A stretch of 64,000 nucleotides of DNA from Octodonta nipae (GCA_034190945.1 CM067223.1:66896515-66960514); one strand, 5' to 3'; shown: positions 44,424 through 57,180, counted from the stretch's first letter. The notes: generated from the letters alone by a model not told the origin. Made by a program: numbers and translations.

Positions 44424-46501
44424 GATCTTCTTCACAATTTGGTACGGCCCCTCCCAAGATCTCTGTAGTTTGGGTGAATATCCACGACGACGTTGCGGGT
44501 TATACAGCCAAACAAGATCATCAACTTGGAATTCTCCGCCCTCGGCTTTGATGTCGTAGGCTTCTTTCATTTGGGCACTGACATTCTCGATGTTTAACCG
44601 GACTCGTTCATGGATGTAGTTCATCTTTTGACGTAGCTGGCTGACATAGTCTTCACTTGCAGTCTCTTCTCCTGGGGAATCGCAAGGTAGACGTAACTCT
44701 CGTCCCATAATAACACTGGCCGGGGTCTGACACGTGGACTCGTGCACAGACGAATGATATGCCATTAGAAACAAGTGCAGATACTGGTCCCAGTCTCTTT
44801 GGTGGTCAGAGACTACCTTTGACAAATGGCGGTTAATGGTTCTATTCATCCGTTCTACCATTCCATCGGATTGCGGGTGTAGTGCTGTCGTCCGTGTTTT
44901 ATTGATCTTCAAGAGCTTGCAGACGTCTTGGAAAAGAGTAAACTCGAAATTTCTACCTTGGTCTGAATGCAACTCCAAGGGAACACCAAAACGACTGATC
45001 CATTTCTTGACAAGGACATCAGCAACGGTCAAGGCTTCTTGATTCGGCAAGGCAAACACTTCGGCCCATTTACTAAAATAGTCCATCACCACCACAATGT
45101 ATTTATTTCCAGAGTCGGATTCAGGAAATGGACCGGAACATCAATGGCTACTCTTTCGAATGGACTGCCCACGTTATATTGCTTCACGGGAGCTTTTGGT
45201 CGCTTCTGAGGCCCATTACTTGCTGCACAAACCGTACATTTCCGCCACCACTCCTTAACGTCTACTTGGCAGTTTACCCAATAGAAGCGTTCTCTCAACT
45301 TCCACAGGGTTTTCGTTACTCCCAGATGTCCTCCAGTTGTATCATCATGTAGTGCTCGTAAAACCTCTGGTCTCCTATTTCTGGGAACTACAATCTGTTT
45401 TCTGTCATTTCCCTACTCTGGAGATTCCAGGACGCGCTTGAGAAGTCCATTTTCCAGGACGGGGGAGTTCCACTGAGCCCAGTACGACTTTATGGTTGGT
45501 GAGTATCGGGAAATCTCTTGCCACGTAGGTTTGCGGTCTTCTTCCTTTCACCGGATAACTTCTTTCAAATCTGGATTTAATTTCTGGTCTTTTTGGATCT
45601 CCGCAGATTGCCAATGGTCATCAATGGCGGTAGTTCTACAGAGAACAACCCCTTTTTCTTCTGCTCGCTGACAATGTTTGCAATCATCAGGGCATGGTCT
45701 CCTCGATAGGGCATCAGCATTCTTATGGCTTGTTCCAGCTCGATGTTCAGTCTGGAAGTCGAATTCTTGCAATCGCTCAATCCACCTGGCCACTTGTCCT
45801 TCGGCGTTTTTAAACTGCAGGAGCCATTTCAGTGCAGCATGATCCGTCTTGGATCTGCGAAAGCACCCCACCAATTCAGACATTTGTTGCGTCGGTATCC
45901 AAAACGAAGTTCCCACCTGGCAAAGGATAACATAAGACGGGGGCACTCGGCAATGCTCTTTTCAGTGTCTCGAATGATCGTTGGCATTCCTCGTCCCACT
46001 GGTACTGCACCTTCCCCTCTGTGAGTCTAGTAAGTGGCTTGGCGATGTTGGCAAATCCGGCTACACCCTCTGCGGAAAACCACATGTCCAAGATATTGCA
46101 CCTCCTCTGACAGCTGACACTTCTTCGGGCTTAACTTTAGTCCGAAGTCGCCGAAACACCTCCTCCAGGTTCTTGAAGTGGTCTTCAAATGATCTTCCAA
46201 CCACGATAATGTCGTCAAGATACACCAGGCACGTTTTCCATGAAAGCTCTTTTAACACTGTTTTCATCAGTCTTTCAAACGTCGCTGGAGCATTACACAA
46301 CCCAAACGGCATCACCGTGAATTGGTAAAGTCCTGAGCCGATGGTAAAAGCAGTCTTTTGTCGGTTTTCTTTAGCAAGTTCCACCTGCCAATAACCGCTC
46401 TTCAAGTCCAGGGTGGAAAACATCTTCAATCCAGCCAAAGTATCTAAAAATGGAAAACCAAACCGAGGACTTTTTCTGACCTTGCGGAAAAGCATATTCA
46501 A
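44424..46501 (-). pseudogene. Ty3/gypsy pol: reverse transcriptase, RNase H, integrase; frameshifted
   Basis: Minus-strand pol in order RT, RNase H, integrase. 46501-46061 has RT with 'FSTLDLKSGYWQVEL', 'MPFGLCNAPATFERLM' and the YLDD active site. A shift leads to 46218-46027 ('LSPKKCQL', 'QYLGHVV'), then the connection and start of RNase H to 45876. RNase H and linker continue at 45946-45548 ('TDHAALKWLLQF', 'KNADALSRRPC'). The integrase zinc domain is 45298-45086, and 45095-44424 has the core ('DYFSKWAEVF', 'LHSDQGRNFE' second Asp, 'ERMNRTINR' Glu) and the start of the C-terminal domain. At least five shifts. Both ends are truncated: gag, protease and LTRs are missing, and the 3' end abuts the UMPS duplicate. 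Confidence 0.8.
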
Positions 46502-47800
46502 ACAAACGCAATATGCAAAATCGCCAAGGGCGTTACTGCAGGCTCCTGAACAATACAGAAAATGAAAAAAAACTTCCCCTGCAATCTTTCTGGTGACAGA
46601 TTCGCCACCTTTATGGGACTAACACACCTAGCGAAATCATATTACAATATGAACTTCATTTCAAAAAAGTGTAAAAATAGAAAAAACTACTATGAGATGA
46701 TATAATGTTATTTACTTAAATGTAAAATATGCCAATTACTTTTAATACTCTGGGTTTTTAGACTAATAAACCATAATTCTGACCATTATGAAAATATAAC
46801 CTGAGTTTTATTGAACTCAAATTTCATTAAATTATGGGATTTTAATCTTCCTGGAACAATATTATCATACCTATCCTTGAATATTGTTTAATATAATTTA
46901 GTGCACTTTTAAGGGGATTTTGACGCCAGGTATTATTTTCATGCTTATCACATTTCCGGATTATTAGCATAACCCAGCGTAGCAATTTGCCTAATTTGTC
47001 TTCATAAAAATAAGTACGTATATGGTATATTTGACAAATTTTGAATTTAATATTCATCTACTTTTCTTTACCAACGTTCGTATAACTTATTCTGCACATT
47101 TTTTTGTTTATTGTGTTCAGAACGACCCGAAGGTGCTGTGTAAAAAATTGTCGGTCAGCGGATAATAGTGAGGATACTAAAGATTTGAGTTATCACAGGT
47201 TTGTTGGTTATCTATTTTTTTAATATTTAAAGTTTACGGTTAAGAAATGCAATATTTTAAGATATTCTTCTTCTCTCTAGATTTCCAAAAGCCGATTCCC
47301 TAAAGTGGATATGATGTACCCGGTGAAGTTTGAAGGTTATTCATAATTACTGTTTTGACCTGAATTATGTGTGAAAATATTAGTTGAATATTCACACTTG
47401 AATCTTGCGAAAACGAAATACTATTAAATGAGAAATTTCAAGATTTTACCAACGCTATCTACTTACATAACCCCCTTTGTTTTAGTTGATAATGTGTTTA
47501 AATAGTATTATTTTAAGACATTCGACTAAACATATAATTGTTAAACATTATGTATTATATTATATAAATTATAAAATTGTATGGTATTGAATAACTAAAT
47601 CTGACTAATCTTGCAAGGGAATATATTCTTTTAACTTAAAATGGTACAAGTGAATTGCTGTATAATACTAAATGATTAATATTCATTGTTTATTAATAAC
47701 ATTGGATGAATGAAAATTTAAAATGAAAGGAAACAGATAATGAGCTTCCAGTTTGGATATATTTTAAGAACGCATGAAATAATTGCAACCTGGCAACAAT
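46502..47800. other. No recognised gene
   Basis: The first ~120 bp could be more gypsy sequence (a readable frame was not found); the rest is AT-rich unique DNA. Confidence 0.4.
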
Positions 47801-47814
47801 GACAATCTCTCATG

Positions 47815-48866
47815 TAAATGAAGGTCGTTCGGCTCCAAAAGCCCATTGTGCGAACTAAGATCACGCCTACTTTTCGTATCTTTTAATGCTAAGGCTCATT
47901 CCAGATGTATTTACTCACTGGTATAAACGCAATAAAAAAGATCTGGCAACTAATTTCATTGACAATCTGCCGCTTCAAGAACAAGTGAAACTCTCAGACA
48001 AAAATAAAATCCAAGCACACTTTAAATCAATATTTGGGGATTAGCAACTTTTGTTACTCCCCTACAGACAACAGCAATGTCAGCGCCTCTTCGATAAGGC
48101 GCGTTGACATTATGCCAATTGACTAGCGCTAGTTGACTAGCACCAGTCGGATAGCTTGTTAAAAGCATGATATAAACAGTGACTAGCGCTAGTAGCGTGC
48201 GTATTTTACTAGCGCTAGTAAAGTTCGAGACATTTGAACTTTTGTTTACCAACAGTGTGATTAAAAATGACGGCAACTAACAGCTGAAAGGAGAATGACA
48301 GTAAAATTCGTAAAATTGTACATTTGCATATGACTTTTAAGACTGGTACCAGAAATTTAGAAACTGGACTCTTTCATACTCTATAAATATGTTCAAAAGT
48401 ACTGACGAAATGTCCTTTAGCCAAAGAACTTAATGTGATATGAAGTTTTATTTCAAATTATAATGCTTTCATGAAACAAGTGTCCTAATTAAGGGAGTCA
48501 CAAGTAGCATAAGCCCTTCAGAACTTTTTAGGGCTTAACTTTCAATGGGTATAATAAGTTTGTGGATCTGACAATTTAATTTCTTTCAATACATTTTCGT
48601 ACACACCAAATTTTAGACATCTAATCCATTCTCGAGTCCAACATCTCCGTGGACGACTTTACTTTTAAAACAATTTTTCAGTTCACATTCCTACTAACTA
48701 TTCCCTATTGATACCAATATGTAAACAGATTAAGAACTGTCGACTGGCACTAGTCTACTAGTACTAGTGAATTGGTATAATGTCAACGCACCTTAAGACG
48801 ACTTCTTGAGGAGTGTTATATTGATGCTCTAAATTGCTTTGTGTTGATCCAATCTGAACGCCGGGC
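47815..48866 (+). pseudogene. Unknown coding-like remnant split by a MITE
   Basis: 47900-48040 reads 'VFTHWYKRNKKDLATNFIDN' and 'LQEQVKLSDKNKIQAHFKSI'. After a GGATTAG that could be an acceptor, a frame runs to the MITE start at 48096, and an open frame of similar look resumes at 48795 ('RRLLEECYIDALNCFVLIQS') to a stop at 48866. Removing the MITE joins them with few changes. No known domain. Confidence 0.25.
48096..48794. mobile_element. MITE, 699 bp, 54 bp terminal inverted repeats
   Basis: Left TIR 48096-48149 and right TIR 48741-48794 pair along their whole length (about 46 of 54 matching), starting AAGGYGCGTTGACATTAT. A perfect 12 bp palindrome ACTAGCGCTAGT occurs at 48122, 48182 and 48208. 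No coding inside and no clear target duplication. Superfamily unknown. Confidence 0.8.
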
Positions 48867-48940
48867 CGGGAGTTAACTATAACAGTCCTGGATTGTCCTT
48901 AAATAGTGGACTTTAACATACAATACCTGAAATAATTTGG

Positions 48941-50037
48941 TCAAGGGCGAGTTGGACTCGCATACTAAGGAGTCCCTACCACCTTTAAGTTTAGATTCAC
49001 TGTAGGTGAATCAAAGTATATATTTTTTAATATTCCAGTTTGAGACAAGCAGGGAATGAGTGAATTTTCTTATATTTACCCTAATATCTTTTAAACTAAG
49101 CGTTTTAGAGTTATAAAAAATATACAGTTTCATTTCTCACAAGACATTTTATTTTATCTGCTACATGATTCGCTTGATTTTTATAAAAATGTTTATTAAA
49201 TTTTCTAATTTAGTCTATTACTATTTTACTAATAAACTTTCAGTAAAGTCCTATATACCTAATCTATTATCTGAATTTTAGGCTCAGTAGATTGGAAGAT
49301 AAAGGGGAAAATGGGTCAAGTTTTAAATATTAAATTATTAAATCTTAGACAAATTGTTAATATCTTTTAAATAAATTATTTTAAAAATATGAAAAAAAAT
49401 TGTTTTCTTTGATTTATAACATGATTAATGCTGCCATTTGCCCCCCAAAATTAAAAGTACAGGTTTCTCCTTATTTGTTCTGTAAAATTCAGGTCAGGCC
49501 CTATATCTCTAATTTTATTCAAACTTTTACGTTTTATAGTTTCGGAGATAAGAGGGGGGAATGTGTAAATTTTTGTATATTTTTGTTAACATCTTTTAAA
49601 TTAATTATTTTTAAAATATGAAAAAAAATTGTGTTCCTCAGAATAAGACCTTTCATTTGATGTATCACATGATCACATGATGCTTTATAAAAAAATTAAA
49701 TTTCATTTAATTCTATAATTTGCCCCCAAAATTAATATAAATGGTTTCTCCTTATTTTTCCTGTAAAGTTCAGGCAACGTTCTATATTCCCCTTTTTTTC
49801 AAAATTTTAGACTCGGTAATTTCGGAGATCAGGGGGAGGGGAACAGTCGAATTTTTTAACTTTTCCCACCAGAAGTACTCCTAAAATCAAAATTTGTTTA
49901 TTTGCGATATGTACCCGGGTCACCAAATTTCAAAATCGCCCGTCCAGTAGTTTAGGACAAAATTGCTGTGATGTGAAAGAGGTAGAAAATCAGGAGTGAT
50001 ATAAGGGTATCTGTATATTGTATATACGGAACCCTAA
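48941..50037 (+). repeat. Second copy of the GTCAAG.GCGAGTTGGACTC element, with right end
   Basis: Starts as 38938, contains two of the ~280 bp units (TTTGCCCCC at ~49437 and ~49722), then a unique tail with TCACCAAATTTCAAAATCGC and CAGTAGTTTAGGA, ending TATACGGAACCCTAAA. Subterminal TTAGGGTTCCGTA (left, in the 38.9 kb copy) and TACGGAACCCTAAA (right) are inverted repeats, which suggests a DNA transposon or Helitron-like origin. Confidence 0.7.
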
Positions 50038-50040
50038 AAA

Positions 50041-51415
50041 TGAATTAAAAAAAAACACACGAGATTTGCATTTTGGAAATGTTTTGTTTTCCATTTGAAC
50101 CTTAACCAGTTTGAATTAACTTTTTTATAGATAATTTTTGAGTGGCAATTATTTATGAGGCACACAAAACAGAAAACGTTTAGATTAGTTCACTTATAAA
50201 ACGAACAAATTATGTTTCAACACGTGACATGTGCCTGTGCGAAAAGCACTGTGTGCTCAAATCTACTCTTGCCAAGCAATAGCCAGCGGGGTTCAAAACC
50301 CACCGACATTTTAAGATGAAATTTTAACCAGTAATATCCTCAATTTCCTGGAAATACGTGAATACTTAATCAGCCCATCATCAATCAAAAAAATCATCCA
50401 AGCCCCCCGAAAAAATTATCCAAGCCACCTGGCAAAAATCTCCTGGATACGCCCTTGACCCCAGCAACTTTTAATGTTTAAGGAAATTGTAGCCGTTTAA
50501 ATTGGAATGTCAATTTTGAGGGTATCGTGGGAACTCTTGGTATAAAAACAGTTTCACCATTTGCGTTGCCAGTTAATATGATACATTCGATCAAAAAAAT
50601 AAATTGATTACTTTGAATCTTGTATCGTTGCACATTTTCAGTGGACTCAAATTTCTTAGTAATATAATAGAATCACTTACTTTTAATATTATTTTGAAAC
50701 TAATTTAGTTTCTTAGTGGATATGTTACTAATATCGGGATAAAATTGTTCAATAACTTCTTCCAAATTTTGTACACTCAAAATAATTCTGTTCATAATAT
50801 TAATAAATTTCATTTATTGACATAAAATTCATTGTCTCAATTAAAATTTTATTATTATTATGAAAATTGTTTTATGTTTTTTGATACATTTATAACCATA
50901 GTTATTAGTATTATAAATCCCATTTATTAAAATATAATGTAGGAATTCATTCTTACAACAAAATATTTTATTAAAAATTCAGAATAATAATGCATCCATT
51001 CATTGGAAAAATGAGTAAAATTAATAAAGAAAATTCATAACATGAATGTACAAATTCATTAGGAAATAAACAGGTAAATTACCAGAATTTAGCAAACGTT
51101 ATTTTAAAGATAGCATTTGTCGTGCCAATAAATGTATACGTTGCCGGAATAAACGTTTCATAGCCGAGCTAAGCCGATATACCCCGTTTTGCTTACTTGG
51201 GGGTGCACCATGCGGGTTTATCAGGTGGATGAAGATAGCTAAGCAGTAAGCAAGAAGGTTGTGAATTTGGTAAGTCTTATAACAGTATACTTATTATCTA
51301 CTTATGCTAATTATACATATAGTAATTTATTATAGGTACCTACAAAATTATTTGAAATGTTTTAAGTGGTAATAGTTCACGAGGTTTTTTTTCCCGCCAG
51401 GGTATTCAATCCAAT
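50041..51415. other. AT-rich DNA, no gene
   Basis: A tRNA-like GGGGTTCAAAACCC at ~50288 and a repeat-like CCAAGCCCCCCGAAAAAA near 50400 are the only notable words. Confidence 0.4.
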
Positions 51416-52260
51416 TTTAGGCATATTGTATTTATGCTTTGTAATTTAGTGCCTGAAGAAGACGTTAAAGATATTTATAGATATTTAAAATTTGACAACA
51501 TTTCGTCAGAAGTGTTTGACAGCGCCTGGAAAACTTGCAAACAGTATCGTTTTAATGACCTTAAAATCTACGACCGATATTTTAGAAAAATGGCAGTTTT
51601 ATAAATATCCATCAGGTTTTCGTTTGGTATGAATCTAATTGCAAGTGCAAATATACGAATGTAATTGACATTTTATTTTGTAGATTGACATTTCACCGCA
51701 GCCATTAAGAATTCTGATGGTCTGTTGAAGAATTGGCCCACATTTTCTGGCACAATTGTTTTATTTCTTAACGGTGAAAACCATGTTAAAGAAAAGGGGG
51801 TTCGATGTTTTTTAACAAAGATCAAACAAGAAGACTTAAATGAAAGTAAGTCTTAGGTACAGTTTTAGAAATTTTATTAATTAGTTATTTTAGGTAGTCA
51901 TGATGCGGCAATAATGTGGGCTTGTATCGACAAATAAAATTGTCAAGAAAGATGACACCCTGGGCAAGAAAGTCACCACAAAATTTACCATACAGGATTC
52001 GCAAGATTCATTCTTACTCATTGGTAAATGTGCACAAGAATTAGAAGACCACTTGGAATTTCTGAAATATCAAAAACATACCATACAGCCATTTATATTG
52101 ACCACAGGCGAAAATGTCCTTTCTATTAAAGAAATATTTGTCTATTTCGATAGAATTTTTATGTTTTTAATTTAGAATTTCCTAAAAAGGCCCAAATGTT
52201 TTTGGAGCTTCATACAAACATACTTTTATAAAACTAAAGCAGAAAAATCTTTTTCAAATG
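51416..52260 (+). pseudogene. Unnamed repetitive protein, SAM-domain-like N-terminal part, decayed
   Basis: After TTTTAG, 'LVPEEDVKDIYRYLKFDNIS' leads to 'WKFYKYPSGFR', then past a ~50 bp gap 'FTAAIKNSDGLLKNWPTFSG', 'TIVLFLNGENHV', a possible intron (AAAG/TAAGT), and 'KKVTTKFTIQDSQDSFLLIG', 'ELEDHLEFLKYQKHTIQPFI' and 'IFVYFDRIFMFLI'. The order (WP-F block, IQDS-FLL block, QPFI then VYFD) resembles long repetitive invertebrate proteins of unknown function from memory. Multiple stops and shifts. Confidence 0.4.
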
Positions 52261-52740
52261 TGTATATTCTAACAGAATTTTTATTAAGCCAACAAGACTG
52301 TTATATAGGTTTTTATTTTCTTATGTTTTAAGAATTTCATGTGCTTTCCAAATTTGTTAACATAAAAAAATTAAAAAACTTGTTTTTATTTATATACACC
52401 CGCCAGACATTTCTTTTTCTTAGACGATTTTTTACATGTGTCAAATATTTTGTGCTCCAAAAATTCGTAATTTAGTACTTTTAGTAGCTCAAGTTTGTTA
52501 TTTTTTGTTCGTGGACATTATGCGCGCTGACCCATTCCTGTTTAAAACTGACCAACAATATAATTGTGTACCAATATTTATAAATATATAAGAGCCATAA
52601 AATGCACATTACGTAAGAAACATTGATCTAATAAACTTTTACGTTGTTGCAATAAAATATACTTATTATATATTAGATGGTTTCCGGGAATTCATCCGCG
52701 TAGTTGATACCTGATCCCTGCCGGGATCGATGGTAAAATG

Positions 52741-52777
52741 ACGAGGTTTCGGCAGAGTCACATCTGCCCTCTTCAGG
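52741..52777 (-). ncRNA. Minimal Penelope hammerhead motif, left arm
   Basis: Minus strand CCTGAAGAGGGCAGATGTGA, then CTCTGCCGAAACC: stem GGCAGA/TCTGCC and GAAAC, but the following G is C, likely inactivating. Confidence 0.55.
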
Positions 52778-52980
52778 TCGGTTCACATAATTCTCGTAGC
52801 CTTCTGCTTTCGCTTCTAGTTACTCGAATACTGATATTTTCAGGAGCGCGCACGGTATTATATAGTCGCGGCGCGGCGCCTATTGGTTGGCACCGTGAAC
52901 TGCTGCGTGTGATTGGCCCTGGGCGCTCAGTGGACGCGCCTCCCGACTGATGATTTGTTATTTCCGGTTGAGTTGTTATT

Positions 52981-53350
52981 GGACGGGTCTGGGCCGGTAC
53001 GGTGTTTAATAGAATTTTCCAACAATTGCATACGTTCTAGATTTCATTGCGTGTGTTTAGACTGTGAGGCCTCTTCGCTATTTCAATTGCCTCTCTTACG
53101 AGTCTTGATTTCGGGTGTTCTATATTTGCCAGTACTCTGGTGTTCTCCAAGTCTATTCGGTGTGACGTCGTGGTGGAGTCTTCAGCAATGGATGTTGTTT
53201 TTTTCCTGCTTTCTTATAGCATTCTGGTGTTCATCACGTCTAGCTTGAATTCTTCTGTTAGTTTGCCCCACATAGGTTTTATAACAGTCTGCACATGGAA
53301 TCTCGTACACTCCCTGTTGTTATAAAGGGATCCTCGTCTTCGGAGTCCTC
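52981..53350 (-). pseudogene. Penelope GIY-YIG endonuclease, left arm
   Basis: Mirror of 53442-53813 with shifts and a small rearrangement near 53020. 5' truncated at the palindrome centre, so no reverse transcriptase. Confidence 0.65.
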
Positions 53351-53441
53351 AACACCGTGCTTATTTTTCTGTCTGTATTGAAAATAGTAGATACAATATC
53401 GATACTATTTTCAATACAGACAGAAAAATAAGCACGGTGTT

Positions 53442-53813
53442 GAGGACTCCGAAGACGAGGAGCCCTTTAGAACAACAGAGATTCCATGTGCAGACTATCA
53501 TAAAACCTATGTGGGGCAAACTAATAGAAGAATTCAAGCTAGACGTGATGAATACCAGAACGCTGTAAGAAAGCAGGAAAAAACAACATCCATTGCGGAA
53601 CACGCCACCACGATGTCACACCGAATAGACTTTGAGAACACCAGAGTACTGGCGAATATAGAACACCCGAAATCAAGACTCGTAAGAGAGGTAATTGAAA
53701 TAGCGAAGAGGCCTCACAGTCTAAACGCACGCAATGAAATTCAGAACTTATCCAATTGTTGGAAAATCCTATTAAACACCGTACCGGCCCGGACCCGTCC
53801 AATAACAACTTAA
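53442..53813 (+). pseudogene. Penelope GIY-YIG endonuclease, right arm
   Basis: An open frame with 'EIPCADYHKTYVGQTNRRIQ' (the Y-V-G half of GIY-YIG), 'ARRDEYQNAVRK' (catalytic-type Glu), 'SIAEHATTMSHRIDFENTRV' and 'LVREVIEIAKRPHSLNARN', the usual order of PLE nucleases. The N-terminal GVY strand is missing or very degraded at the truncation point, so this is a 5'-truncated copy. Confidence 0.75.
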
Positions 53814-54002
53814 CCGGAAATAACAAATCAGCAGGTGGAGCCGTGCCCACTGAGCGCCAAGGGCCAACCACACGCAGCCGTTCACGGTGCCAACCGATAT
53901 GCGCAGAGCCGCGACTATATAACAGCGCGCGCGCTTCTGAAAATCTTAGTATTCGAGTAACTAGAAGCGAAAGCAGAAGGCTACGAGAATTATGTGAACC
54001 GA

Positions 54003-54040
54003 CCTGAAGAGGGCAGATGTGACTCTGCCGAAACGTAGTC
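54003..54040 (+). ncRNA. Minimal Penelope hammerhead motif, right arm
   Basis: CCTGAAGAG, perfect 6 bp stem GGCAGA/TCTGCC with loop TGTGAC, then GAAACG and TAGTC. The box is CUGAAGA against the consensus CUGANGA, a full match. Best-preserved minimal hammerhead in the window. Confidence 0.65.
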
Positions 54041-54134
54041 ATTTTACCATCGATCCCGGCAGGGATCAGTTATCAACTACGCGGATGAATTCCCGGAAAC
54101 CACCTAAAACATTTAGTGCCCGCGAAAACTTAAA

Positions 54135-54138
<4 letters not shown>

Positions 54139-54180
<42 letters not shown>

Positions 54181-54323
54181 TGTGTATACTGTTTCACGGA
54201 TGGAAATATGTGGTTGATTTATTCGGTGTATATTCGTTTGAAAAATCACTACGTTCGCCAAAATCATATTTGGCTTTCTCAAGTTACTTTGTATCTATAC
54301 AAAGTAACTATATATATATATAT

Positions 54324-54380
<57 letters not shown>

Positions 54381-54641
54381 TGGGTTATTGTGGTTAATTT
54401 GTTATTTTATTTATAATTTTTGCTCATTTGCACTTTTATTTATTTATTCACAAAACCACACTTTGGGCTAGTCAATTTATTTTGATTGACCCACTAAATT
54501 TTGTGCCCTTTACATTGGGTGTCAATTTATTTTGAATTATTATATTTATAATTATTATTCTTTATTTTGTATTATTATTTAATATATTAATTTCTTATTT
54601 TATAAACTTTATTTGATTAATTTAACTTCTCAGGGTTTTAA

Positions 54642-54730
<89 letters not shown>
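54139..54730. repeat. Cluster of (TA)n microsatellites
   Basis: TA runs at ~54139-54176, ~54309-54374 and ~54645-54730. They translate to Ile-Tyr repeats, which are not genes. Confidence 0.9.
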
Positions 54731-54731
<1 letters not shown>

Positions 54732-57180
54732 CATGCATACTCCTATCTCAAGGTGGTTCAACAGGTTCTCATATTTAACTCAATACTTACATTTTTATTT
54801 TCCTTATGACTGCTCTGCTACTGTGTTCTTTCACTGGTTCAACACTATTACTCATTTTTGATTTTTCAAACCTCTTTAACTTTTTAACTTTTTCTGAATC
54901 TAATTTAAAATTTTATTTTTTTTTTTATTGAAAAGAATCTAGATGTACTTAATGTTCAATATTATTTTTGGCTTGTAATAATTTCAAACACAACTTTCTA
55001 TTTCGACTTTCAACAACATCCTTTATTGATATTATATAAATAATTTAAACAAACAACTAATAAATAAACAAATGAAATCTTTCCTACCTACTAAATTTTA
55101 TTAAAAAAAAATTACGAGAAATTTCTCTTTCATGCACTTATTTTTTGTTATAATATCCTTATCTATTATACAAATGAATAACGCAATGTTCATTTTATTT
55201 ACAATTTCAAACAATTATTGTTGCACTAACCTTTTTTTCTCCTCGTTGTGAATAATGTCCAAAAGTTCCAAATCTGTTTATTGTCCATTCAAAACTTTCA
55301 TTTTATAAACAAATTTTTATTTTTTTTTATTGGTTCCCATTCTACTTTTACATGTTCATCCATCTTGTTTACTTCTTTATTCATGTCCATTAAATTAAAT
55401 TATTATTTACCAAAATCTTCTTAGTTATTATTTATCAACAACTATCATTTTTGTTGATCAGTACCAATGTTTATTTGAAATTCCCACTTAATTGTCATTT
55501 TGTCGGTCAAATAGGCACTACACTTTATTCTCCCGTCCTAAAAATCTTTAGACACTGCCAACCTTAAATGTCATTGGAATTGTTTGTTTTGACATTATGT
55601 CTCATCACTTTTCACTACTTAACCTCTATTAACAAGTTCTTAGGTCATTGTAACGAAAACAATACATCACATGCTCTGAGATTATTATAATCAAACATCG
55701 GAAATCACAGAGATTGCTTCTATTCAACACTCGGAAATGAAAGAGTGCTATCTAATAAGCTTATATAGTCTTTTAAAACAAATGCCTGCAATTGCAATCT
55801 GGCCATTTTGGCTAGGTTTTTCAATTGTTTTGGGGCGTTTTCATTTGTTTTTTGCGTTAAACGATTTCTGTCTGGCCCGTCCCCTTAAAATGCTTAGCCC
55901 ACGTAAATCTTCATAAGAAACAAAAATTTTCTTTTATGCTTATTAAATGTTGTTTTTCTTATAGTTTATTTTATTTTAAGAACTTTTTTTACTCTTGTGA
56001 AATTTCATTTAAATGCTTTGTTTACTTCTATTTTGATTATAACTTTTTCAAGATCATTACCCTTTTCACAAATTTACCGCAAAATTTTGAATAATTTAGA
56101 TTTGAGTTATAAAATTCTCTTCTTTATCTCCTTATGTTTATTGAACAATTTTCTTTTATTTCTATTCATTAATTTAGAGGTTCTTTACATTTTAGTTTTC
56201 TCTGTTAGTTGTTTATATGATGCTTTGCTTAATAATATATTTTGTACTGTTGCAATTGCATGTATTTTTACTAATTAATGTTGTTTTAGGTTTCTAGCAT
56301 GGATGTTTCTGTTTTCCTCAAAACTTACATTATTATTTTTGAAGATATATCTCAAGATATTCTTTTTCGTTGTATGATGACTCATCACCATTTAGAATTT
56401 CCTTTTTGGACCACTTGTGAGTATTTACAAATTTTATTTCTATTAAAATTATCTTAACTATTTCCTATTATATACAATTTTTCCCTTTCTCAAAGTCCAT
56501 ATAGTTTATTTACAATTATTTCTCCTTTTTATTGTCTCGTTGGAATGGCTTGTTTACGAAACTGAAATACAAGAGTTGTGCTGACCCTTCATTCACTAAA
56601 TGATTTTATTAAGCCTTTTTTTATCTTAACATCTGACTCTTAGTTGATTCTGGTTGTATCCTATTTATACTATATATTTAAGAAAAATTTATTTACATTG
56701 GGTTATCAGCAACCATCAACATTGTGAGGCAATGTAAGACATTTGAAATTCAAATGAAGTTACTCTTTCAATGTATGTATTTTGTTATTGGCTATTTTAA
56801 AAACAAATAATATGCTATATATCATATTATATATATGCATATATATCATATAATATATATATATATATAGTAGATACATTGGTGATCAGTGAACCAACCA
56901 TCGACATTGAGGCAATGTAAGACATTTATGAAATCAACAAATGAAGTTAATTCAATGTATGTGGTATATTGGCTTAAATAATATTCCTTATCTTTTCAAT
57001 ATATTTTTTCAATGTATATCATCATTGAATTAATGAATAAGAAATAATGAACTCCATACATAACTTCAATGTACCTTCCATTAACCAATAAACACGTTTA
57101 TTAAAGCAATTAAATTGTACGTTGGACTGATTTTAACGAAAATTTTCATTGTCTCAATACTTTTTTTTATTATGTTTACG
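54731..57180. other. Very AT-rich DNA; one short direct duplication
   Basis: No gene. A ~95 bp segment with GGCAATGTAAGACATTT occurs at ~56705 and ~56885, separated by a TA-rich run. Open frames such as 55997-56278 are low complexity. Confidence 0.45.

Larger units (their letters stand above)
52676..54112. mobile_element. Penelope-like palindrome: two 3' ends head to head
   Basis: Arms 52676-53389 and 53403-54112 are inverted copies around a 13 bp centre (53390-53402). Each arm is a 5'-truncated PLE: GIY-YIG endonuclease, 3' non-coding region and minimal hammerhead. Outer ends read GGTTTCCGGGAATTCATCC. Arms differ by small indels (near 53020 and 53750), so they are not a cloning or assembly mirror. 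A distinct PLE family from the one at 9-10.7 kb. Confidence 0.85.

Noticed and set aside
54019..54861. Open frames of Ile-Tyr repeats.
   Set aside because: Translations of (TA)n microsatellites; no gene evidence.
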